From assembly GCA_022843785.1 (NCBI GenBank), contig JALHMZ010000004.1, forward strand, positions 62,001 to 126,000: DNA of 64,000 bases. Direction: 5' to 3'. Shown piece by piece: positions 14,371-23,059 of this stretch (position 1 is its first letter; each line of letters opens with the position of its first letter). The position numbers and the translations under genes were made by a program. The notes under the pieces were generated by a model. The model saw only the letters and a list, made by a program, of their open reading frames with translations. It did not search any database and was not told where the DNA came from. This stretch comes from Nitrospira sp. Its GTDB lineage: Bacteria; Nitrospirota; Nitrospiria; Nitrospirales; Nitrospiraceae.

Positions 14371-15879
14371 TTATTGATGAGATAACGGATCAGGAATTAC
14401 GCCCTGCAGATGTGATCGAACGTCCTGGACATAGGTTTTGAAGGGGTCCGGCATAGGAAAAGGGGCCCGCCCTCGTACCTGAAAGATCGACCAGTTGATG
14501 ACATACGCTGGAAAGAACCGTTCATCTGGTCTTGGCTCGTCCGGCTCGGAAGGAGATCCACCAGCCAGCAGATGCTTCACCAGTTCGCCTCGCCCGAAGG
14601 CGCGAGTATTCTTGGGCGCATGGTCGGCGGCGATAGTGACGGCGCTGTCGGTAATAAGTCGAGGCACGCGGCCTTCCTCCAGCAACCCATAATAGAGACT
14701 CTTCTCCTGATTCAGATTGTGGTACTCGAGATCAAGACTCTTCAACATGGGGTCCTGCCATCCCGCCTGCTCCGCCTCCCTGTACGATTCCAACAGCCAC
14801 AATTTCGACGCCCAATCAATCCGCCCCACCAGCCTGGTGTAGTCTCCGCGCAAGTCTCGAAGCACCGCCTCCCATTGATTGAGCACCCAATCAGTCTCCT
14901 CATCTTGCCCCCGACAATGGGTTTGCGCCGCAGCCAAGAACTGCTCCTGAATATCAATCGCCGAGATCGTCTTGCCCGACTGCAGCTGGACAAGCCACTG
15001 CCGGTCTTGATCTTGAGAAATTTCCTGCAAGCTCTCAACCGGCTCGTTGAGATCGAGATCGCGCGGCGCATGACCTTCTTCGATCAATTGCAACACCAAG
15101 CCGGTCGTGCCCAGTTTCAACGCAGTCGCATACTCCGCCATATTCGAGTCACCCAGCAGCAAATGGATACGCCGGTACTGGTTGGGGTCGGCCAGCGGCT
15201 CGTCCCGCGTATTCACAATCGCCCGGTTCTGCTGCACCCATTCAAAGAAATCGTTCACGATATGGTCGGCACGCTGCGAAATCTGATACGGCAGTGGCGC
15301 ACGGTCCGATCCGTGCCCCAACGCGGCGCGCGGCACGATCAAGCGATCCACCTGAATCCAGGCATCTTGCGGGCTGGCTGATCCAACCCGGCCTGATCCG
15401 GTAAAGATCTGCCTGGTCACCAGAAAGGTCACGAGCGGACCCAGCCCGCGCCTGGTGAACGGAAACCGTCTTGTGACCAAATAGTTCTCGTGAGATCCGA
15501 ACGTCGCATCGGTCTCATGGTCGATGTTGTTCTTGATCAGCGACAGGTCGTCGGTCCATCCCAAGTCATCGATCGCCTGTTGAAGCACGAGATCGCCGGC
15601 GCGATCCGACGCCACCACATCCGTCAAGCTGTTGCATTCGGGGGAAGCATATTCCAAATGCCCCATGTCGAGATACATCCGCCCCGCGTTGGTCAAAAAC
15701 CCGCCGTTTCCAGGCGGCTCATCGTGACCGCGATGGTGAAGGTCCAGCAAGCCGCGGCGCTGCACGTTGAAAATATGATCGCGTAGTTTGTGCGCAAACC
15801 AGGCGGGGGAATGGTCAGGGCGATCCTGATGGACGAGAAGTCCGTACTCCGTTTCCAGTCCAAAAATACGGTTCAGCAT
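14371..15879 (-). CDS. pafA: Pup/UBact ligase (PafA-type)
   Basis: 502-aa member of the carboxylate-amine ligase-like PafA/Dop family. RIFGLETEYGL at the N-terminus carries the Mg-ATP-binding glutamates; YLDMGHLEYASPEC, KNNIDHETDATFGSHENYL and RRIHLLLGDSNMAEYATALKLG are family blocks. PafA joins the C-terminal Glu of Pup to substrate lysines. I assign PafA, not Dop, because it lacks the N-terminal ARGF-type Dop-loop region and its C-terminus (INWSIFQV ... PDPFKTY) resembles the PafA C-terminal domain. Last gene of the proteasome operon, 73 bp after prcA. Assignment of ligase versus deamidase between the two paralogs is by appearance. Confidence 0.8.
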   Translation of the reverse strand: MLNRIFGLETEYGLLVHQDRPDHSPAWFAHKLRDHIFNVQRRGLLDLHHRGHDEPPGNGGFLTNAGRMYLDMGHLEYASPECNSLTDVVASDRAGDLVLQQAIDDLGWTDDLSLIKNNIDHETDATFGSHENYLVTRRFPFTRRGLGPLVTFLVTRQIFTGSGRVGSASPQDAWIQVDRLIVPRAALGHGSDRAPLPYQISQRADHIVNDFFEWVQQNRAIVNTRDEPLADPNQYRRIHLLLGDSNMAEYATALKLGTTGLVLQLIEEGHAPRDLDLNEPVESLQEISQDQDRQWLVQLQSGKTISAIDIQEQFLAAAQTHCRGQDEETDWVLNQWEAVLRDLRGDYTRLVGRIDWASKLWLLESYREAEQAGWQDPMLKSLDLEYHNLNQEKSLYYGLLEEGRVPRLITDSAVTIAADHAPKNTRAFGRGELVKHLLAGGSPSEPDEPRPDERFFPAYVINWSIFQVRGRAPFPMPDPFKTYVQDVRSHLQGVIPDPLSHQ

Positions 15880-15952
15880 GAGCTTACCCTATCAGACGAA
15901 GAATGGAACAGCGGATCGACGATTCAGCAGAAGCGCTCATGAATACCGCGGG

Positions 15953-16765
15953 CTAGGAAAGAACAATCCCAATGTCCTTCGGCAGCAGTCGGCCCAGTTC
16001 TTCGGACGTCACCGCCCGATACTTCGACGAGCCTGATTGGCTTCGGTCCAACAGGGCACACTCGATGGTTTTCTCCGCCACCGTGTCCCGCAGATGGGCA
16101 TAGAGCGATGCCGCATCCACGGCAGCCGGTTCTTGCGTTGTCTCATGGCTTGGCCCGGACGTGTTCTCTCCGGTCTTTCGCTGCAATCGATCACCCAATG
16201 CCCAGGCGCGGAGCGCAATCCCGCAAGCCTGCTCCAGTGAAGGAAGAGTGGACACTTGCTGTTTGAGATACGCGACCATATCGCGCTCCACCGGTTTTGA
16301 CGCAGCCAGCACGGCGCAATGCGCGCTCTCTTCAAACGTGCCATCGTAGTTGATGACGAGGAGCGACTCCTTGCCGGCTTTCTGCCCCAACTCAGCCAAC
16401 AAGATCTTGACGATGAACGGGGCTTTGAAGACCTCTTCGAACGCCTGCTTGATCACCGGCGCGATCCCGTACTTCACCATGCGGCCGCCCGTCACGTCCG
16501 ACGGCGACCGATTAAAACCCTCCACATGCGCCATCTCCAGCAGGCTGAACCGGAGCTTCTCCAAATCGGCCGGATGCCCCATGCCGCCGAGCGCCAATCG
16601 ATCGTAGATCTCGTAGAGCTTCGGCGTCCCTTTGCTGACCGTCAGAAGAAGAATGCCGGAATCGTAGGTCAGCGCAACGACCGGACTACCCTGCTTGAAC
16701 TGTTCATCCAAATACTGCCGGCGATTGCCGACCGCCTCAACCCACTTATATGGCTCTTCATACAT
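15953..16765 (-). CDS. prcA: 20S proteasome alpha subunit
   Basis: 270-aa alpha-type subunit that forms the outer, non-catalytic gating rings of the bacterial 20S proteasome. It has the alpha/beta sandwich pattern GSPVVALTYDSGILLLTVSK and KLYEIYDRLALGGMGHPADLEKLR, but no N-terminal catalytic Thr. ATG 16765 overlaps the 3' end of prcB by 8 nt, implying coupled translation for 1:1 rings. The C-terminal 40 residues (VAEKTIECALLDRSQSG...) are extended. Actinobacterial and Nitrospira loci share this prcB-prcA order. Confidence 0.9.
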   Translation of the reverse strand: MYEEPYKWVEAVGNRRQYLDEQFKQGSPVVALTYDSGILLLTVSKGTPKLYEIYDRLALGGMGHPADLEKLRFSLLEMAHVEGFNRSPSDVTGGRMVKYGIAPVIKQAFEEVFKAPFIVKILLAELGQKAGKESLLVINYDGTFEESAHCAVLAASKPVERDMVAYLKQQVSTLPSLEQACGIALRAWALGDRLQRKTGENTSGPSHETTQEPAAVDAASLYAHLRDTVAEKTIECALLDRSQSGSSKYRAVTSEELGRLLPKDIGIVLS

Positions 16766-17531
16766 GGCGCACAACCTTCGACTCGAACAGTCTCTTCAAT
16801 TGATCATCCGGCATCACACGAACTCCATCCTGCGTAATCAACTTGATAATCGGATACAAGTTGGACTCGCGATTCACTCCTCCGGTCGCCGAATCGAATT
16901 CCGCCGCGCTCGTTAAGAGGCGCAACGCCTGAATGGCTGCTTCTTCTTCTGCCAACGCGGCAAGCGGACGCTCGCCCCATGTATTAAGGTAATGAAGAAT
17001 CCCTCGAATCGTCGGTGAGCCGGACCCTGAGACGGCATACTCCACCCCTTCGAACTCCGCGCCGAGAATATCGTAGAAATAAATCTTGGCCGCCTCCTGC
17101 TGGAAATCGTAGCCGGCGAAAACCGGCACAACCGCGCCGGTACCGGAAAGCGCCGCGGCAACATTGTCCTTGAGCAACTTCGAAACTGCCCGCAGTTTAC
17201 CTTCGAAACTCAACTCTTGCAGTTGCGTCCGCCGATAGTATTTGAACGAATGCTCCAAGACTCTCACCATCTCGTAGGCCGTGGCCGGCACACCGGCGAT
17301 GGCCATGACGCTGTGGCGATCGATCTCCAAGACCTTATCCGTGCGATCGTACATCACCATGTTGCCGGCCGTCGCGCGACGATCGCCGGCCACCAACACA
17401 CCGTCCCGATACTTAAACGCCAGGATCGTCGTGGCCGTCATGAACTCACGGCCCTCTCCCGCCGCAACCGACGCCCCGAACTGATACCCCTGTTCTTTCA
17501 ACAGTTGATAAAAATCGCCCTGCATCCCCAT
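16758..17531 (-). CDS. prcB: 20S proteasome beta subunit (catalytic)
   Basis: 257-aa beta subunit with a propeptide of about 33 residues. The mature N-terminus is predicted at Thr34 or Thr35 in MTATTILAFKYRDGVLVAGDRRAT, matching the TTI(V/L)A-KY...AGDRR start of processed beta subunits, with Asp and Lys of the active site in place. SGSGSPTIRG is the conserved C-terminal block. The residue before the candidate Thr1 is Ala, not the Gly seen in Mycobacterium, so the exact cleavage site needs mass spectrometry. It lies about 100 bp after pup and overlaps prcA. Confidence 0.92.
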   Translation of the reverse strand: MGMQGDFYQLLKEQGYQFGASVAAGEGREFMTATTILAFKYRDGVLVAGDRRATAGNMVMYDRTDKVLEIDRHSVMAIAGVPATAYEMVRVLEHSFKYYRRTQLQELSFEGKLRAVSKLLKDNVAAALSGTGAVVPVFAGYDFQQEAAKIYFYDILGAEFEGVEYAVSGSGSPTIRGILHYLNTWGERPLAALAEEEAAIQALRLLTSAAEFDSATGGVNRESNLYPIIKLITQDGVRVMPDDQLKRLFESKVVRHV

Positions 17532-17534
17532 GGT

Positions 17535-17632
17535 TCGCTCCGCTCAGTAAGGGGTAAGGGGTGAAGTGTGAGGGGCAGAAAAGAACACCGGCTCGCTCTC
17601 CTCACCCCTAACCCTTTACTCCTCACCGTTAT
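17535..17632. repeat. Low-complexity intergenic motif of CCCTTAC/CTCACC units
   Basis: The spacer between pup and prcB carries degenerate AAGGGGTGAAGTGTGAGGGG and CTCACCCCTAACCCTTTAC units in opposite orientation. Similar units occur at 19375-19436 and 59998-60036, always between genes. Confidence 0.55.
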
Positions 17633-17827
17633 TCATTCCCCTGTCCGTTGCCGGTACCGCTCTGCTTGCTTCGGATCGACTTTTCTCATTCGCTTGAGGA
17701 GGCTGTCTTTATCGGGCGATCCAATGTCAGGCCTCTTAGGCCCCCCGCCTTCTTCCGATGGGCCGGGCTGCTTCGGCATGGGATCGACCGGTCCTTCCCG
17801 CCGCTCCGGCATCGCAATATGTTTCAT
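17633..17827 (-). CDS. pup: Prokaryotic ubiquitin-like protein (Pup / UBact)
   Basis: 64-aa, Pro/Gly/Lys-rich, largely disordered protein with a C-terminal helix (SLLKRMRKVDPKQAERY) and the ending RTGE. Pup homologs in Nitrospira and other Gram-negative phyla have been named UBact and end in RTGE/RSGE. The last residue is already Glu, so no deamidation of a terminal Gln (as in mycobacterial GGQ) is needed before ligation. ATG 17827 overlaps the TGA of dop by 4 nt. Proposed to tag proteins for ARC/20S degradation. Confidence 0.92.
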   Translation of the reverse strand: MKHIAMPERREGPVDPMPKQPGPSEEGGGPKRPDIGSPDKDSLLKRMRKVDPKQAERYRQRTGE

Positions 17828-19350
17828 GATCCTATGTCCTTTCTACCATTCCATGCCCTCAATGCATCCAGCGGAGAATCGGCGGTCTCGAACAATTCGG
17901 CGCAGGCCCTCACCTCGGCAGGCTCGAACAGATCGCCCATCTCCAGGGTCCGCGGCATGAGCCCTCCCGTAAACTGAATGCGCTCCCACTGCATGGATCT
18001 GATGTGGTCGGGAAACCGTCTGATACAGAGCCCGCGCAATCCTCCCCTGGTATCGGGTGGGCCGACAGACAAGGCCCGTTCGACGTCGGCCTCGGTTGTC
18101 ATTCGCCAGGCTTTCCCCTCAGCCTCAAGTCCCAGATAGAGCCCGCGTACAGGATGCACATTATGATAGGCCAAGTCCAAGCTGGCCAACCACGGATCAT
18201 CCCATCCGATTCGCTCTTCGCGCATGAAGGTCTCCAGCAGCCACAGCTTGGTGACCCAATCCAATTTGCCGACCAGACGATGGCGGTCCTGCGCCAGCAA
18301 CCGGAGCGTCTCGCCCCATTCGTTCAACACCCAGTCCGATTCCTCGTCGAGACCGGCCAGCGTTCGCTCTGCCGCTCGATAGTACTGCTCCTGAATATCC
18401 AGGGCGGTGATGGTCTGCCCATTCTGTCGTCGCACCGCCGCCTTGAGATCGATGTCGCGCGAGAGCTGTTTCACCGCCGTTACAGGCTGTTCCAGCACAA
18501 GTGACGGAGCTGCGCCCAGCTCGATCAAGTCCAGCACCAACTGCGTGGTCCCGACTTTCAACGCCGTCGCATACTCACACATGTTGGCATCGCCGATGAT
18601 CAGATGGAGGCGGCGATATTTCTTCGGATCGGCATGCGGCTCATCGCGCGTATTGAGAATCGGCCGATTGTGCATCGTATCGACGCTCAAATCTGTTTCC
18701 ATGAAGTCCGCCCGCTGCGAGAGTTGAAACTGTCCCGGCACGACTCCGGACTCCTGCGCTTCAATCCCGACTTTGCCTGCGCCGGCGATCACTTGCCGGC
18801 TGACGAGAAACGGCAGCAGGCCCGCCGTCAGTTGTGGAAATGGAATTGAACGCAGCGCCAGATAATTGTCGTGGCAGCCGTAACTGTGCCCGTGAAAATC
18901 CGTATTGTTCTTATAGAGTTGGACGTACTCGCCGCCAAGACTCTGATTCCTCCGATCTGCCGCCCGTTGGACGATCCGCTCACCTGCACGATCCTGCGCC
19001 AGCAGATCTTTTAACCTTCGGCATTCCGGAGTCGAATACTCCGGATGGGTATGGTCGTTGTAAAATCGCGCGCCGTTCGGCAATACCAAATCGCTCTTCA
19101 TCTCATGGAAAGAAAACGGCCTGTGCGCATCAAGCTTGGCAAACTCGTCTTCTTCCTTGTCCTGTGCCAGCCCGGAGACGCGAAACCCTCGCGCGTCTTC
19201 ATGAGGATCTTCACCGGCGTAGTCCCAGCGCCGCTCGAACGACGCCGTCAAATGCGCGCGCACCAACTCCATGGACTCGACGACCGGATCGACTTCCTCC
19301 AGATCGTCCCGCGTGATGCCGTACTCTGTTTCGATGCCGAAAAGCCGCAT
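17824..19350 (-). CDS. dop: Depupylase/deamidase (Dop-type)
   Basis: 508 aa from ATG 19350 (MRLFGIETEYGI; the frame stays open upstream but this is the family start). Like PafA it has the ATP-grasping ETEYG, NGARFYNDHTHPEYSTPEC, LYKNNTDFHGHSYGCHDNYL and RRLHLIIGDANMCEYATALKVGTT. The extra N-terminal block RRWDYAGEDPHEDARGF and the C-terminal W-x-x-I-x-F ending resemble Dop. Dop cleaves Pup from substrates; since this Pup already ends in Glu its role is probably depupylation only. It is translationally coupled to pup. Confidence 0.8.
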   Translation of the reverse strand: MRLFGIETEYGITRDDLEEVDPVVESMELVRAHLTASFERRWDYAGEDPHEDARGFRVSGLAQDKEEDEFAKLDAHRPFSFHEMKSDLVLPNGARFYNDHTHPEYSTPECRRLKDLLAQDRAGERIVQRAADRRNQSLGGEYVQLYKNNTDFHGHSYGCHDNYLALRSIPFPQLTAGLLPFLVSRQVIAGAGKVGIEAQESGVVPGQFQLSQRADFMETDLSVDTMHNRPILNTRDEPHADPKKYRRLHLIIGDANMCEYATALKVGTTQLVLDLIELGAAPSLVLEQPVTAVKQLSRDIDLKAAVRRQNGQTITALDIQEQYYRAAERTLAGLDEESDWVLNEWGETLRLLAQDRHRLVGKLDWVTKLWLLETFMREERIGWDDPWLASLDLAYHNVHPVRGLYLGLEAEGKAWRMTTEADVERALSVGPPDTRGGLRGLCIRRFPDHIRSMQWERIQFTGGLMPRTLEMGDLFEPAEVRACAELFETADSPLDALRAWNGRKDIGS

Positions 19351-19374
19351 AATTTCGTGAGGCGTGAAACGTGA

Positions 19375-19436
19375 GGTGTCAGGCGATCGGACCTCAGAAC
19401 CCACCCTTCACGCCTTACCCCTCACCCCTTACATCC
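19375..19436. repeat. Low-complexity intergenic motif (CACGCCTTACCCCTCACCCC)
   Basis: Between dop and the ATPase gene: GTGAGGTGTCAGGCG followed by units CCCTTCACGCC-TTACCCCTCACC. Related to those at 17535-17632 and 59998-60036. Confidence 0.55.
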
Positions 19437-21197
19437 TTAGATAATCTGACTCACCAGACGTTCTTCAGACTGTCGTCCTCGGCGGAACGAAGAAATACCG
19501 ACGACCTGTTCCGGATGATGGTCCAACAGCTTCAACCACTCTTCCGCCGCATCATCCGGCGGCAACATCTCCCCCTGGCGAAATTCCTCCGCCACCGCCT
19601 CGAACAGATCCTCGGCCAGCAGGCCGGCCGGAGAACCCGATTGAATCGTTCGCTCAATCGCCTTTTCCTTCGCCCGCTGAACGATCGAGGAAAGGATCGC
19701 TCCGCTGACCAGGTCGCCACGATAGAGTACATTGTTCTGCCCGTTCCGCAATCGGACGGACAATAGCCGGTTCTCATCAGTCCGTTTGAAGATGGCCTCG
19801 ATGGTTTCGTCGATCAAGGAAGCCACGGCCTGACGGGGTTCACCGCCCCGTTTTGCAATCACACCCTGGTCCAACGGCAACGCCTCCGTCAGATACACCT
19901 TCAAGATCTCAGCCGACGCCTCACGGTTGGGCCGCGCGACTTTGATCTTCCGATCAATACGCCCAGGCCGGAGCACAGCCGGGTCGATCAAATCGGGCCG
20001 GTTCGAGGCCAAAATAATGACGACATCATGCAACGACTCGATGCCGTCCATCTCGCTACAGAACATCGGCACCAGCGTGTTGGAAATATTGAAGGAGCGC
20101 ATGGCCCGCCGCGTACCCAGCACCGACTCTGCCTCATCGATGAAGATGAACGGCAGCGCGCCCGCTTTCCGCCTCGCCCGCGCTTGGGCGAAGAGGTCGC
20201 GGACCATCCGCTCGGACTCGCCCAGCCACATATTGAGAATCTCAGGGCCCTTCACATGGAGGAACGCCCCGCTCGTAACCGGAGGACGCCCACCTGACGC
20301 CTTCGCATCATCCTGTTGCGACTGGCCCATCAACTTGGACAGACTCCCGGCCGCGGCCTGCCCGATCAGCGTCTTGCCGCATCCGGGAGGACCATAGAGC
20401 AGAAATCCTTTAGGTTGTGAAAACTTGAACTGCTCGAACGTCTTCGCATGGAGCAACGGGTACTCGACAGCTTTTCTGATCGCCGCGATCGCCTCACGCT
20501 GCCCGCCGATCTGCTCCCATGTGATCTTCGGCACTTCATCGAGCAGATGCTTGCCGGAAGTCCGGTCCGCAAGCTTCTCGATCGCAATGCGAAACGTGGG
20601 ATCGATCCGAACCTCGTCACCGGCCTTGAGCTCGATTCCAGCTAAGTCGGTAGACCGCTGCAAAATCAGCGGCTGCCGGCCCATCTCCTGTTCAAAGCGC
20701 AGCCGTCCATCCGGCATCGCTTCGGCCAGCTTCAAAATCGGCCCATTCCGGTCGTAGCCGAGGGATTTGATGACGGCATAGGCGTCATTCACCAGGATCT
20801 GCGCCCCGATCTTGAGGTCTCCCGCTTCAACACGCGGATCGACGTTGGCATAGTACTCGGCCCCGCCGACCAGGATGCGCGCGAGCCCTTCACCGGGAAT
20901 CTCAAGCAAAGTGCCGATGCGGTTGGCCGGCGCGGTCAGCTTGGCCGTGACCTCGCTCAGTTTCTTGAATTCGGCCTCGCGTTGCTGATGTGACGCTGCT
21001 TCCAGCATGACCGCATGGCGAAGTTTATAGAGAATACTCCGGCGAGGGTCTTCTTCTGGAAACGACTCCAAGCACTGCTCGATCAGAGCAAGCGGGTCAA
21101 TCCCAGCCCCTGCCCGAGCCCCGCGCGTGCTGTCTTGGCGGTCGCTCCCGGAACTCGGTTGATGTGTGCCGCTATCGGTTGCGCGATGATCGCCCAT
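19437..21197 (-). CDS. arc: Proteasome-associated AAA+ ATPase (ARC/Mpa)
   Basis: 586 aa from ATG 21197 (GAGGTG upstream). Order: N-terminal coiled coil that binds Pup (about residues 50-90), two OB folds (ILVGGAEYY, ILVNDAYAVIKSLG), and an AAA+ domain with Walker A GPPGCGKT, Walker B FIFIDEAESVLG and an arginine-finger region RPDLIDPAVLRPGRIDRKI. It unfolds pupylated proteins and feeds them into the 20S core. The C-terminus ends VSQII. It lacks the QYL-type ending that Mpa uses to dock on the 20S alpha ring, so docking may differ. First gene of the locus as transcribed. Confidence 0.9.
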   Translation of the reverse strand: MGDHRATDSGTHQPSSGSDRQDSTRGARAGAGIDPLALIEQCLESFPEEDPRRSILYKLRHAVMLEAASHQQREAEFKKLSEVTAKLTAPANRIGTLLEIPGEGLARILVGGAEYYANVDPRVEAGDLKIGAQILVNDAYAVIKSLGYDRNGPILKLAEAMPDGRLRFEQEMGRQPLILQRSTDLAGIELKAGDEVRIDPTFRIAIEKLADRTSGKHLLDEVPKITWEQIGGQREAIAAIRKAVEYPLLHAKTFEQFKFSQPKGFLLYGPPGCGKTLIGQAAAGSLSKLMGQSQQDDAKASGGRPPVTSGAFLHVKGPEILNMWLGESERMVRDLFAQARARRKAGALPFIFIDEAESVLGTRRAMRSFNISNTLVPMFCSEMDGIESLHDVVIILASNRPDLIDPAVLRPGRIDRKIKVARPNREASAEILKVYLTEALPLDQGVIAKRGGEPRQAVASLIDETIEAIFKRTDENRLLSVRLRNGQNNVLYRGDLVSGAILSSIVQRAKEKAIERTIQSGSPAGLLAEDLFEAVAEEFRQGEMLPPDDAAEEWLKLLDHHPEQVVGISSFRRGRQSEERLVSQII

Positions 21198-21285
21198 GGA
21201 GAACACCTCATGTCAGACTGAAAACAAGAACGGAAACGGATGTGCCGGTGAAGCATCCTAGCATAGACTCTTTACTGCCCGCTTA

Positions 21286-21409
21286 GCGGGCTGTTGATAA
21301 AACCCACCAGCGGCGTACTCGCATCGCTCAGAGGCTCAACGTACCGAAGCGTACGCCTCGCCTCTTCGCTCACTGCGGCCTTGCTGGATGGCCTTTCTGA
21401 ACAACCCGC
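21286..21409. repeat. MITE/REP-like inverted-repeat element
   Basis: A 124-bp intergenic unit bounded by GCGGGCTGTTGATAAA and its inexact inverse TTTCTGAACAACCCGC, with an inner palindromic GCGTACGC. I recall near-identical units (GCCTTGCTGG, CTCAGAGGCTCAACGTAC) in intergenic DNA of Nitrospira genomes; a genome search is needed to confirm. It contains no credible gene. Confidence 0.65.
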
Positions 21410-21500
21410 AAAATATTCGCCTTCCATCAGTGATTTCAGGTGTGGTGCTGTTTTGGTCTCGTCATCTCGCTTATCGGCCAACTACCAGCCCGCATATCCC

Positions 21501-22631
21501 TTAATTCACCGCCTGAAGCGTCACGTCGACGGACTGGCGCTTGTTGTTTCTGACCACATCTACCTTCACTCGATCGCCGACTTTGTACTTTTCTAGCGCA
21601 TCCATGAGATCGTCGACCGTCTCAACCGGTTTCCCATCGACCGCGACCACGATATCGCCGAGTTCGATACGCCCGGCAGTGGTCTCGCGCACACCGCGCA
21701 ACCCGGCCCGATCCGCACTGCCTCCTCGCGACACCTTACCAATCACTAGCCCTTTGACCCCCCACCGCTTAGCGATCGAATCGTGAACCAATGACACGCC
21801 CATTCCAGGCCTGATCAATTTGCCGTGTTTGATGAGTTCCGGAATAATGCGGTTGACCGTATCGACCGGCACGGCAAAACCAATCCCGGCATAGGCGCCA
21901 CTGGGGCTAACAATCTGCGTATTGACGCCGATCAAGCGGCCCGCGCTGTCGAGCAATGGACCGCCGGAATTGCCCGGATTGATCGCCGCATCGGTCTGAA
22001 TCACCCCTTCAATCGTCCGGTTCGACATCGACTTGATCGTCCTGCCGAGTGCGCTCACCACACCGGTCGTGAGCGTATGGTCGAGCCCGAAGGGGTTCCC
22101 GATGGCTAAGACTTTTTGTCCGACCCGTAAATCATGGGACGCGCCGATGGCCAGCGGATCCAGCACCTGTTCAGACGCCTGGATCTGCAAAACCGCCAGA
22201 TCCCGATCCGGATCAGCGCCGACCAATTTGGCCGAATGTTCGCTCCGGTCGGCCAGCGTCACTTTGATCGAGCTGGCTCCGTAGATCACATGGAAATTGG
22301 TCACAATGTGGCCCTGCTTGTTCCACACGAAGCCGGACCCGGAACCCTGCGGAACCTCCATGGTGTCCATCGACCAGAAGTCGCGCTGCATCGCCGTATT
22401 GGCAATGAAGACGACCGATTTCGTCGCCCGTTCGAACACCGCAATCGTCGCCCGCTCATCAGGCCCTAATTCAACCGGAGCCGGAGCGATGGGACGTGGC
22501 TTTCCCTCAATGCCCTCGTACGAACCGCCCAATGGACTGCCCCATTCGGCTGCCCCAGCCTGAGAGAAAGAAAGAACCAGTCCGAAACCGATCGCTGCGA
22601 CTCCGATCACGGACGTTCGTGGCCGATCCAT
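21501..22631 (-). CDS. HtrA/DegP-type periplasmic serine protease
   Basis: 376 aa from ATG 22631 (GGGGGAG upstream). A signal peptide ending AGAAEW is followed by a trypsin-like domain with the triad His (GHIVTNFHVIYGA), Asp (DPDRDLAVLQI) and Ser (INPGNSGGPLLD), and one C-terminal PDZ domain (GLVIGKVSRGGSADRAGL ... GDIVVAVDGKPVE). It degrades or refolds misfolded envelope proteins. It follows yjbQ by 5 bp and so belongs to the HD-YjbQ-HtrA operon. A single PDZ makes it DegS/HtrA-like more than DegP-like. Confidence 0.92.
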   Translation of the reverse strand: MDRPRTSVIGVAAIGFGLVLSFSQAGAAEWGSPLGGSYEGIEGKPRPIAPAPVELGPDERATIAVFERATKSVVFIANTAMQRDFWSMDTMEVPQGSGSGFVWNKQGHIVTNFHVIYGASSIKVTLADRSEHSAKLVGADPDRDLAVLQIQASEQVLDPLAIGASHDLRVGQKVLAIGNPFGLDHTLTTGVVSALGRTIKSMSNRTIEGVIQTDAAINPGNSGGPLLDSAGRLIGVNTQIVSPSGAYAGIGFAVPVDTVNRIIPELIKHGKLIRPGMGVSLVHDSIAKRWGVKGLVIGKVSRGGSADRAGLRGVRETTAGRIELGDIVVAVDGKPVETVDDLMDALEKYKVGDRVKVDVVRNNKRQSVDVTLQAVN

Positions 22632-22636
22632 CACCG

Positions 22637-23059
22637 CTACTCCCCCATAATTTGAAGAATGCACTCGCGCCGGCGGGCCCGCGTATCGAAATCCACCACA
22701 ACAATCTGCTGCCAGGTTCCCAACAGCAGCACGCGCTCCGAGAAGGGAACCGTCACCGACGGTCCCTGCAGCTGGCCCCGCAGGTGGCTATGGCCGTTGT
22801 CTTCTCCAGGATTTCTCCGGTTATGTTGCCAGTCAGGGTCCGCCGGCACAACACGGTCCCAAAAGGCTTTTGTGTCGGCGCGTATGCCGGGCTCGTCTTC
22901 GATGATCATGACCGACGCCGTCGTATGCTTGACAAACACCGTGACGGTTCCAGCAATCAGCCCGGCATCGGCCACAGCGGACGAGACCCGTTTCGTGATG
23001 TTTTCGATATGCGTGTCGCCCGCCATCTCAACCTGAAATGGAATAGTCTTCACGGCCAT
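22637..23059 (-). CDS. YjbQ/UPF0047 family protein
   Basis: 140 aa. YjbQ-fold protein with the conserved VTVFVKHTTASVMIIEDEPG and NGHSHLRGQLQGPS blocks that place the His residues, and a GTWQQIVVVDFD C-terminal strand. Some members have weak thiamine-phosphate synthase activity; the cellular role is unsettled. The A of ATG 23059 overlaps the TGA of the HD gene (TGATG), so the two are coupled. Confidence 0.9.
   Translation of the reverse strand: MAVKTIPFQVEMAGDTHIENITKRVSSAVADAGLIAGTVTVFVKHTTASVMIIEDEPGIRADTKAFWDRVVPADPDWQHNRRNPGEDNGHSHLRGQLQGPSVTVPFSERVLLLGTWQQIVVVDFDTRARRRECILQIMGE

Noticed and set aside
21272..21481. 69-aa minus-strand ORF over the MITE-like element
   Set aside because: It lies wholly over the inverted repeat, with no ribosome site; a chance frame.
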